64,000 nt of DNA from Rhodospirillaceae bacterium (GTDB lineage Bacteria; Pseudomonadota; Alphaproteobacteria; UBA8366; Aestuariispiraceae), in assembly GCA_002709955.1 (NCBI GenBank), contig PAQY01000013.1:310001-374000 (forward strand). The letters run 5' to 3'. The translations under genes were made by a program, and so were the position numbers. Every line of letters starts with the position of its first letter. Position 1 is the first letter of the stretch. Of this stretch, positions 1-9,200 are shown one piece after another. The notes beneath the pieces were generated by a model that was not told where the DNA came from, did not search any database, and was given only the letters and a program-made list of their open reading frames with translations.

Positions 1-917
1 ATGGCCCCCTTCAGGGGCAGGGCACCCTGAACGGGCGTGATGCGGGATTCCAGCGCGCGCGGACCATCCACAACGGTCACCGTGACACCTTCTTCTTGCA
101 GGGAGGCCAGTGTCATCCGGGTCGGCGCGGTGACACGCAGCACTGCCGACATTTTATCCTCAGACAGGGAAACCTTTGGTGCGTCAAAATAGGCACCGCC
201 CGGTCCTTCAATAAAGGCGTCGGGCTGGGTAAAGGGGATACCTTGTGCGGTCACAGTAATGCCGACCTCGATCTGATCCTGGGGGCGGTTTTGCAGGTTG
301 GCATGTGTGATCGTCATTCCAGCCAGGGCGGTATCCGTGGCAGGCACCGTGGCGCGATACTGGTCGATCAGATGAGCTCCCGACGCCAGATCCGGCGTGC
401 CGGATGGAAGGTCCAGGCTGACGCTGGCATGGCCGGGGATACAGATTTCCTCACAGACCAGGAAATCAATCTCTCCATTCAACTGGATTGGCGCGCCGGG
501 ATGGATGGGGGTCACTGTCAGCGGAAAGACGACTGCATCTTCGTATCCCAATGTCCCGATATCAAAGATTTCAAACCGTTTGGGGACGGGCCATTGCATG
601 CTGACAGCATCCACATTGTCGGATCCTGTCCAATCCGCAACGGGGGGCAGTCCGGCATCGCCAGGGCTGCGCCAATAGATTTTCCAACCCGGCTGCATGC
701 GAAATTGCAGACCCAGGCGCAGGGTTTCATCCTGACCAACCGCTGTTGTTGCCGATATCAGACGCGCCGCAGCATGGTCGATCCCGTCCCAGGCGCTTTC
801 CCCAGGGTTTTGTTGGGCATGACTGGACCCGGCAGTGCCCATGATCAGAAGAATCGCGGCAATACCGGCATAGAATACCTTAAGAAACCTGACCTGGATC
901 GCATGTGAAAGCGGCAT
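1..917 (-). CDS. DsbD-type protein-disulfide reductase, N-terminal part (truncated by window)
   Basis: About 305 N-terminal residues are visible, read leftwards from an ATG at 917; the C-terminus lies outside the window. A hydrophobic signal segment (about residues 12-32, ending SSHAQQ) precedes an immunoglobulin-like periplasmic domain. The motif VCEEICIPG near residue 155 carries two cysteines typical of the N-terminal domain of DsbD/ScsB-like reductases. In that family a membrane domain passes electrons from cytoplasmic thioredoxin to this periplasmic domain; here the membrane domain would lie upstream of base 1 and cannot be seen. The gene is divergent from yqgE. The family is fairly sure, the exact subfamily (DsbD or ScsB) is not. 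Confidence 0.8.
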   Translation of the reverse strand, partial: MPLSHAIQVRFLKVFYAGIAAILLIMGTAGSSHAQQNPGESAWDGIDHAAARLISATTAVGQDETLRLGLQFRMQPGWKIYWRSPGDAGLPPVADWTGSDNVDAVSMQWPVPKRFEIFDIGTLGYEDAVVFPLTVTPIHPGAPIQLNGEIDFLVCEEICIPGHASVSLDLPSGTPDLASGAHLIDQYRATVPATDTALAGMTITHANLQNRPQDQIEVGITVTAQGIPFTQPDAFIEGPGGAYFDAPKVSLSEDKMSAVLRVTAPTRMTLASLQEEGVTVTVVDGPRALESRITPVQGALPLKGA

Positions 918-1082
918 AAAAATCCAACGTTATCTGCTGTGCCTTTGAGTACAGCACCCTATATAGGCCAGATGGCGGTCGCTAAAAACTCACAACTGCG
1001 TGCGGCCCTTCGTCGCTTGATAAATGTGATATGTGTCGATGGCGCTGGAACTGACCCCTAATTTCTTGATAGACTGGGTCCA

Positions 1083-1697
1083 ATGTCAACGCCAACTCAA
1101 ACCAATGATACGGGGCCGATGCCAGAAAAAACCCATAATCATTCTGGATACTTAACCGGACAATTCCTGGTGGCGATGCCCAGCATGAATGATCCGCGCT
1201 TTCAACGGACGGTGATTTTCCTGTGTGTGCATAATGCAGAAGGGGCGATGGGCCTGGTGGTCAACCGGCATGTGGACTCGCTGACCTTCGATGAATTGCT
1301 GGAACAGTTGGATATCAGCCGCGCGGGTATTGGGGATCCGATCAGCGTGCATTTTGGGGGGCCGGTCGAATCAGGACGCGGATTTGTGCTGCATTCCACG
1401 GACTATATGCGTGAAGGCACTGTTGTTATGGATAACGGCATCGGATTGACGGCAACGGTTGATATCCTGCGCGATATTGCGGAAGGGGCGGGACCCCAGG
1501 ACAGCTTGTTGGCGTTGGGATATGCCGGTTGGGGCCCAGGACAATTGGATGCTGAAATTCAGGAAAATGCCTGGCTGACCGTTCCGGGCGATGCCAGCCT
1601 GCTGTTTGATTCCTCACTAGAGGAGAAATGGGACCGGGCGGTCGCGTTGTTGGGATTTGACCCCAATCTGTTGTCGTCGGACAGTGGTCGCGCCTGA
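1083..1697 (+). CDS. yqgE: YqgE/AlgH family protein
   Basis: A 204-residue protein matching the UPF0301 YqgE/AlgH family in length and layout. The opening of the core domain (SGYLTGQFLVAMPSM, then DPRFQRTVIFLC), the stretch EGAMGLVVNR and the phrase FGGPVESGRGFVLHS are family hallmarks, as is GYAGWGPGQLDAEI near the C-terminus. The molecular function of the family is unresolved; the name AlgH comes from a link to alginate regulation in Pseudomonas. A start at the ATG at 1122 (MPEKTHNH) would also keep the whole domain. It is monocistronic here, divergent from the DsbD-like gene and followed by msrP after about 115 bases. Confidence 0.9.
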   Translation: MSTPTQTNDTGPMPEKTHNHSGYLTGQFLVAMPSMNDPRFQRTVIFLCVHNAEGAMGLVVNRHVDSLTFDELLEQLDISRAGIGDPISVHFGGPVESGRGFVLHSTDYMREGTVVMDNGIGLTATVDILRDIAEGAGPQDSLLALGYAGWGPGQLDAEIQENAWLTVPGDASLLFDSSLEEKWDRAVALLGFDPNLLSSDSGRA

Positions 1698-1813
1698 ACA
1701 TACTTTCTCACGTCCGCGTTACCTGCAATTGACGCGGGCGGTATTTCGCTCAAATTAAGCTCTAGGCGCTGGATTTTCGGCGTGGTCACAGTTTTTGAGG
1801 GAGCGCGATTTCA

Positions 1814-2803
1814 ATGCTAATCAAGATTAAACGGGGTTGGGAACTGCCTGAATCCGCCGCTATCAGCGAGAGCGACTATCACAACCGTCGCCAATTGTTG
1901 AAGGGCCTGGCCAGCGGTGCCTTTCTGGCCGGGACCGCTTTGGCAACCGGCATTGGCGGCAGCCGCCGCGCCTTTGCTGATACCGACCCGTCCGCTGGAT
2001 TATATCCGGTTCCCCGCAATGAATTGTATAAGGTGCCAGAGCGCGGTCTGACCGATGAAAAGGATGCGACCACCTATAACAATTATTACGAATTCGGCAG
2101 CCAGAAGAGCATTTCCGAAGAAGCCCAGGCGCTGAAAATCCGCCCCTGGGAAATCAAGATCGACGGCATGGTCGAACAGCCCATGACGCTGGACATTGAT
2201 ACCTTGTTGAACAAGGTGCAGTTGGAAGAGCGCGTTTATCGCCACCGCTGTGTTGAGCGCTGGGCGATGACCGTGCCGTGGTCTGGCTTTCCTATGTCGC
2301 AACTGATCGCGCTGGCAAAGCCCACCAATGACGCGAAATACGTCAAAATGCAGACCTTGGCGGACAAGGAAACCATGCCGAATCTGTCCGCTGATTGGTA
2401 TCCCTGGCCGTATACAGAAGGCCTGACGATGGCAGAGGCGATGAATGACCTGACCTTTTTGGTGACAGGAATGTACGGAAAACCTGTGCCCAAGCAGAAC
2501 GGGGCCCCGTTGCGCATCGCGCTGCCTTGGAAATACGGGTTCAAGTCAATCAAGTCGATTGTCAGCTTCACCTTCACCGATCAGCGCCCGGTCAGCTATT
2601 GGGAAGAATTGCAAAGCAGTGAATACGGGTTCTGGGCCAATGTGAATCCGGAAGTTTCGCATCCCCGCTGGTCCCAGGCGGAAGAACAGTTGCTGACCAC
2701 CGGGGAGCGAGTGCCGACCCAGATCTATAATGGCTATGGTGAGTTTGTCGCCAGCATGTATGACGACATTCGCGAAAGCGCTGGGGATCGGCTGTATCGC
2801 TAG
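1814..2803 (+). CDS. msrP: Protein-methionine-sulfoxide reductase catalytic subunit MsrP
   Basis: A 329-residue molybdopterin enzyme that repairs oxidised methionines in periplasmic proteins. A twin-arginine signal (NRRQLLKG, residues 24-31) followed by a hydrophobic stretch and AFA predicts export of the folded, cofactor-loaded protein by Tat. Cys146 in RHRCVERW is the expected molybdenum ligand, and the segment GAPLRIALPWKYGFKSIKSI is a family signature. The usual membrane partner MsrQ (a haem b quinol oxidase) is not next to it, so electrons must come from a gene elsewhere or from another donor. The Mo cofactor genes at 55.8-60.2 kb could supply the cofactor. A strong terminator follows. 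Confidence 0.93.
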   Translation: MLIKIKRGWELPESAAISESDYHNRRQLLKGLASGAFLAGTALATGIGGSRRAFADTDPSAGLYPVPRNELYKVPERGLTDEKDATTYNNYYEFGSQKSISEEAQALKIRPWEIKIDGMVEQPMTLDIDTLLNKVQLEERVYRHRCVERWAMTVPWSGFPMSQLIALAKPTNDAKYVKMQTLADKETMPNLSADWYPWPYTEGLTMAEAMNDLTFLVTGMYGKPVPKQNGAPLRIALPWKYGFKSIKSIVSFTFTDQRPVSYWEELQSSEYGFWANVNPEVSHPRWSQAEEQLLTTGERVPTQIYNGYGEFVASMYDDIRESAGDRLYR

Positions 2804-2836
2804 GAAGTATAACACCTTGAAATAGAATGCTGTTTT

Positions 2837-2880
2837 AAGGCCCATTCTGGAGTTTCCTCTTTAGAATGGGCCTTTTTATT
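2837..2880 (+). terminator. Rho-independent terminator after msrP
   Basis: A perfect 12-base stem (AAGGCCCATTCT at 2837-2848 with AGAATGGGCCTT at 2863-2874) and a 14-base loop are followed directly by a T-rich tract. It ends msrP transcription 34 bases after the stop codon. Confidence 0.9.
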
Positions 2881-3223
2881 TTTCAAAATTATCTAAAATA
2901 CCATGTAAATTTTCGGAAATTTTAATCAGAGAAATTGGGAGAATTTGCAAAAAGTCTTAATATCAAGAAATATTGGTGCGATGGCCTTGCGACCATACCG
3001 CAAGTATATGGATTACAGGGGTTTGTGCCGAGGGTCCTGGATCGTCGAAGCCGATAAAAACCTTGGATCCGGGCCAGAAAGTAGGTGGATCTTGGGTCGA
3101 AGTGTGACGACCATCACCGAAGAGTGCGGACAATTTACCTTATATTGGATGTAGCTGGTTTTGTATCCTGACCCCAGCACCAGCGTTTAAGGGTCTCTTG
3201 GAATAGATTGTGGGTAACGGAAA
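2881..3223. other. Non-coding region upstream of the giant RTX gene
   Basis: About 340 bases with an AT-rich first part, suitable for a promoter of the giant gene at 3224. A 69-codon open frame (2945-3154) has no visible ribosome binding site or recognisable motif and is not called. No tRNA, riboswitch or palindromic operator was recognised. The long leader may carry regulation of the adhesin, but nothing specific can be pointed to. Confidence 0.4.
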
Positions 3224-6200
3224 ATGAATATTCTTCAGGCCTTGCAGGCTCAGAACGGTTCAGAGGGCGAAACTTTCGTCGAACTGAACGCCAATGGTCC
3301 GACCGTCGTGCCCGGTGGGGATGACGTTCTGTTGGGGGAATATTCACATGTCGGCCCCGATCTCCAGATCATCCTGCCCAGTGGCGAAACAATCGTTGTC
3401 GTTGATTACTTTGCAGGCGGGGGTGCGCCCCCGGATTTGGCCACGGATGGTGGGGCGGTTGTAAATGGCGGCCTGGTTTCGCAACTGGCAGGGCCGATGG
3501 TCCCTGACCTTCAAGTTGCCCAGACCGGCACCAGCGATGCGGCGGGGGAACCCGCAGGATCCGTCGACAGCCTGAAGGGGATTGTGACGGCGCAACGCGG
3601 CGGCGTCGAAGTCGAACTGGGCGCAGGCGATCCGATTTATGAAGGCGATGTGATCGTGACCGGCGGTGATTCGGCGGTCGGGATCGTGTTCGCGGATAAC
3701 AGCACCATGTCGATGGGCGGCGATGCCCGAATCTCGATTGACGAGATGGTCTATGACGCCTCTGCGCAATCCGGGTCTCAGCTGTTCGATATCGTTCAGG
3801 GGGCGTTTGTTTTCGCCAGCGGCCAGATTGGGCACAATAATCCAGAAGACGTGCAGGTCCGCACGCCAGTTGCCACGATCGGTATTCGCGGCACGAAGTA
3901 CGGCGTCAATGTGGATCAGGAAAAAGGCGATGCCACCGTCACCCTGTTTGAAGGGGCGGTCGTAGTGGAAAACAGCGCCGGTCAGGTTCTGTTAAGCTCG
4001 ATTGGTCAGTCTACGATTGTCACCTCTGCCTTCACGGCACCGGGCAATGTCTTTACCATGGACCCGGATACACAGACCGCCACCTATGGCGATGCCATTG
4101 ATTTCAGCCCGAACGCGCCGCAATTGCGGGAAGATGACGACGGCGGGGGTAATGATCCCGATGACTTGAGTGCAGATGAACTGGAGGATCTGGCGGACCA
4201 GTTGGATGATTTGGACACCGCCGCAGGCCCCAGCGGTGCGATAGCCGGCCTCACAGAGAGCGGGCTATTTTTACGAATCCTCAATGCCGGTCTGGGCAAT
4301 GATACCCAGGCACCCATTGGAACCCTTGGCGGCAGCAGCCCTGGCGGCAGCAGCCCGTTCTTCAGTGGCAGTGTATCGGACGACAATAGAAACAGCTCTT
4401 CGGATTTTGGGGGCGGCACTGTAAGTGGCGGCAGCAGCAGCGCCTTCCAGACATTTACATTTGGCAACTCCGGTGGCTCCTACACATACAGCTATGGCAG
4501 CGGTAACTATGATGTCTTTGGTGGCAGCGGCTTTGATCTGTTCACGATCAATGCGTCGGGTGTCACGTCCGGCACGGGGTGGAGTGTCGGTCAGGATTCT
4601 TCCGGGAATGTGCTTATTAATGAAGTTGGCGGCGTTGGCACGTCAATTAATATGGATGGCGTTGAAGAGCTGGGGGTCACTACCGGCAGCGGAAGCGACT
4701 CTATTTCGATTGGAAACCTTGTCGGCACCGATATCGCCGAAAGCACGGTTATCTTAAATACCGGCGCTGGCGATGATGTCGTCGCCGCAGCAGAAGCGGG
4801 CAAGCGCCTGGTGGTGGATGCCGGGGATGGCAATGACACCGTCGTTGGCAGCACGTCCAATGATGATATGCGCGGCGGGGCTGGCGACGATATTCTGGAT
4901 GGCGGCACCGGCAATGACCTGCTGCGCGGGGAGGCTGGCGATGACATCCTGCTGGTGACGCTGGAAGGCGGCACGGTTGAGTTTTCTGAAACGGCGGGAC
5001 AGTCCGATTCCGAAGAATTCGAATTTGGTGACAGCGAAGCTGCGCAAAACCGGGTCTATGACATTGTTGAAGGGGGCGAAGGCGATGACACGGTTATCTT
5101 GCGCTTCACCGATGAGCAGGCGCTGAACGCCGATTTCGTGGCGGATTTGATCGCGCTGAAAGAATTCATTGCCAGCGGGGATACGGAAACCGTTCGCACC
5201 TTTGACACTTTGGGCCTGCAAATCAGTGGTGTCGAAAATGTTGAATTTGCGGGCAATTTCCCGGATCCCAGCTTTACCCCGACACTGAGTTTCACCCCAG
5301 GGGTTGAGGATGGCACGGTCGCGTTGAGCCTGACGCTGGATGACGGGGCCGACAGCCCGTTCTTAAGCGTCTCGGTATCCCTGACAGGCATTCCTGAAGG
5401 GGCCGTTCTGACCGCTTCGGATGGAACGCAATTTCCAGGTGGCACAGCCATTTCCCTGACCGTGGCGCAATTGGGCGATATGTCCATTCAACTGCCGCCG
5501 GATTCGGATCAGAATCTGGATCTGGATGTCTCTGTATCGGCACAGAATGTCCTGACCGATGCGTCCGGTGTGACGGAAACCACCACCACGGTTCCTGTTC
5601 TGGGGGTCGCTGATGATCCGATTGTGACGGTCAGCAATGCATCCGGGTCGGAAGATGGGGCAATTTCCCTGTCTATTTCTGTGGCACAAGGCGACGCGGA
5701 TGGGTCGGAGACCCTGACGGTTGAGATAGAAGGATTGCCCGTTGGCGCAATTCTGACCGATTCAGAAGGCACCTTGCTGGATCCGGCGAATGTGCCAGTC
5801 GCGGCCCTGTCTGGCCTGCAATTGCAGCCGCCTGCGAATTATTCCGGCACGCTCTCTCTCAGCGTTGTCGCGACAAGTTCCGAAAACGGGACCAGCGCAA
5901 CGGTCAGCCAAAACTTCACCGTTGATGTTGCAGGGGTTGCAGATCAGGCAGTTATTGAGGCACAGGATGCCACAGGACTGGAAGGCGGAACAGTTGCGTT
6001 GGGACTGTCCGTTGGCCTGCCCGATGGTGATGAAACGCTGACAGTTGCCATTTCAGGCCTTCCATCCGGTGCGACGCTGGTGGATGCAGGTGGGAATACC
6101 GTTGATCCTGCCAATATTCCTGCGGATGGTGTCAGTGGTCTGTCGGTGCAAGTCCCAGCGGATTACTCCGGCGACATGAATTTGACAGTGACCGCAACGA

Positions 6201-9200
6201 CCCAGGACGCCAACAGCACGGCGGTTGCCACAAAATCGCTGACGGTTTCGATTTCGGGCGTTGCAGATGATCCTATCCTTTCGGTTGGCAATATTCAGGG
6301 CACAGAAGATGGCGCGATTGCCCTGTCCTTGAATGTCACCTCTGGGGATGCCGATGGGTCAGAAGCGGTAACGGTTTCGATTTCAGGCCTGCCTGAGGGC
6401 GCGCGCCTGTTGGATGCGCAAGGCCAGGATATCGCCGATCCGTCGGCGATGACGCCTGATCAACTGGCGGGTCTGCAGTTGGTGCCGCCGCTGAATTTCT
6501 CTGGCACGATTGATCTGACGGTTTCGGCGACCAGTTCAGAAGACGGAACCCAGGCGACATCGACGGAGACATTCAGTGTCGCCGTCATTGGCGTTGCCGA
6601 CGCGCCAACCCTGGATGTTGTCCAGGCGGAAGGTCTGGAAGGGCAGGAAGTGCCCTTGTCGATCTCCTCTGCGCTGACCGACACCGATGGATCGGAAACG
6701 CTGAGCATCGAAATCAGCGGCCTGCCGCAGGGCTTCACCCTCAGCGATGGAACCAATACCTATTCAGGCAGCCCGGTTTCCATTCCTGCTGCCTCTTTGT
6801 CTTCCCTGGCCTTGGTTCCCCTGGCTGGGTTTGCAGGCTCTGTCGCGCTCAGCGTGACGGCAACCGCGACAGAAGGCGACAGTGTCAGCAGCGTGACCGA
6901 AACCCTGGGGGTGACCTTTGGGGCCGTTGCGGTGCAGCCGGTCCTCAGCGTTCTGAACGCAACGGGATCTGAAGACAACAGCATTCCGCTGACCATAAAT
7001 GCCAGTGCCTCCAGCGGTGGGGACGCAGTCAGTGTTACAATTGCGGGCCTGCCTCAAGATGCCATTCTTACCAATACGGCAGGCGATACCTTCAGCGGCA
7101 GTCCGATTGTCCTGACGCCAGACCAACTGACGGGATTGACCGTTACGCCGGGCGCAAATTCGGATGCGGATTTCACCCTGACCATTACCGCAACCGCGCA
7201 GGATGGCGATCAGACGGCGGAATTGTCGTCCAGCCTGACCGTGACGGTTGATCCGGTGGCAGACACACCCAGCCTGACGGTTAATTCTGTCGTCGGCATT
7301 GAAGACCAGCCGATTGCCCTGTCCCTCAGCGCGGCCTTGTCCGATACGGATGGGTCGGAAAGCCTGACGGTAGAAATTGCCGGTCTGGATGAAGGCTTCG
7401 TTCTGAAAGATGCTGATGGCGTCACGTATAGCGGTGATCCGGTTGAGGTCCCAGCAGATGCCTTGGCGGGTCTGTCTTTGATTACCCCGCTGAATTTCTC
7501 GGGCAGTGTCGGGCTGACGGTGCGGGCGATTTCGACGGAGGCCGATGGCGGCGCATCGAAAGTGGTGGAAAAGAACTTTTCTGTCAGCGTTACCCCGGAT
7601 CTGGACCTGCCAACAATTTCCCTGGTCAGCGCCAGCGGCGCGGAAGACGAGAGCATCCCGCTGGACATCACCATCGGCAATGTCGATCCCAGCGAGACTG
7701 TCAGCGTCACGCTGTCCAATATTCCAGACGGCGCGACCCTGACCAATTCTGCGGGGGAAAGTTTTGAAGGCAGTTCTGTCAATCTGACGGTTGATCAGTT
7801 GGACGGTTTGGCGATCATTCCGCCACAAGATTCCAGCGTGGATTTTAACCTAAGCGTGACCGTATCGACCAGCGATGGCGTTTCATCGGAAAGCACGTCG
7901 CAAACCCTGGATGTTACCGTTGCAGCCCGTGCGGATGCGCCGGACTTCACGGTCAGTGATGTGAATGTGGTTCTGGGCCGCGCTGACTCTTCAACGGAAA
8001 TCGGAACCTCAGGCGATGATACGATCATCGGCGGGGCTGGCAGCGATACCCTGTTGGGTGGCGATGGCAATGACCATCTGATCGGCGATGGCGATAATCT
8101 CAGCGCAACCGTCTCATTGGATATCGCAGCGGCCGTGACCGACATAGACGGGTCTGAAATCGCGACCGTCACCTTGTCCGGCCTGCCCGATGGTGTTCAG
8201 CTGTGGCAGGACGGCGAACTGCTGGTGACCGGGGGCAGCGTTACCCTGGCTTCAGATGCTTTGGAGTCAGTACAGTTGATCGTTCCCCCTGGAACGGCTG
8301 ATTTCGACCTTAGCGTCACGGCGCGGGTAACAGATCGCGACCCTGATGGTGGCGGACATTCCCGCACGGAAACCAAGAGCTTTACTGTTTCTGTCGACGA
8401 TGGAACCGGGCAGGGCTCTAACGACGTGCTGAATGGCGGTGCGGGGGATGACATTCTGGAAGGCGGGGCCGGGGCCGATACGCTGATTTCTGGCGAAGGC
8501 GCTGATACCCTGCTGGGGGGCAGCGGCAATGATGCCTTGCGTGTTATCAGTGATGGCGTGGGGGTTGATGTCGTCGATGGCGGCGCGGGGGTCGATACGC
8601 TGACCCTGACAGTGATGCCCTGGGATCTGGAAAATCAGACAATCGTTGACGAGCTTCATGCCCTGGTTGAATTCGTTCAGTCGGGTGATGCGGCCACAGG
8701 GGCACAGGTTTTCTCTGCGCTTGGCCTGGATGTGCGGGGGGTTGAGGCCCTGTCAATTGTCGACATCAATGGCAGCCCCATCGACGTTGGCAGCATCGTT
8801 GTCCCGGACCCGGATGCCGGGATCGTCTTTACTGGCGATAACAGCGACAATGTTGTGACGGGCACGGAAGGGGACGATACCCTGTCGGGCGGCGGCGGCA
8901 ATGACACGATTACCGGCGGTGGCGGCAATGATACGCTCAGCGGCGATGCTGGAAATGACATCTTGTATGGTGGTGCAGGCAATGACAGCCTGGATGGCGG
9001 CACTGGTAATGACACCCTGTATGGTGGCGCTGGCGATGATTCGATGGCGGGTGGTTCTGGCAATGACACAATCTATGCCGATGGTGGATCAGACACCGTA
9101 GATGCGGGTGCTGGCGATGACCTGACGGTTGTGACCATCGACCCCAATGAAGTTGGTCGGTCCCTGAACCTGAATGGCGGTTCGGGCGATGATGTTCTGC

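Noticed and set aside
2945-3154. A 69-codon frame before the adhesin gene
   Set aside because: No ribosome binding site or known motif; the region is better read as leader sequence.
6764-7828. A 354-codon minus-strand frame within the adhesin
   Set aside because: Same cause: it lies opposite the cadherin-like modules, with Arg/Gln-rich translation and no motifs.
8830-9120. Regular short direct repeats that could suggest a CRISPR array
   Set aside because: The 27-base period is in frame and encodes RTX nonapeptides, with no unique spacers.
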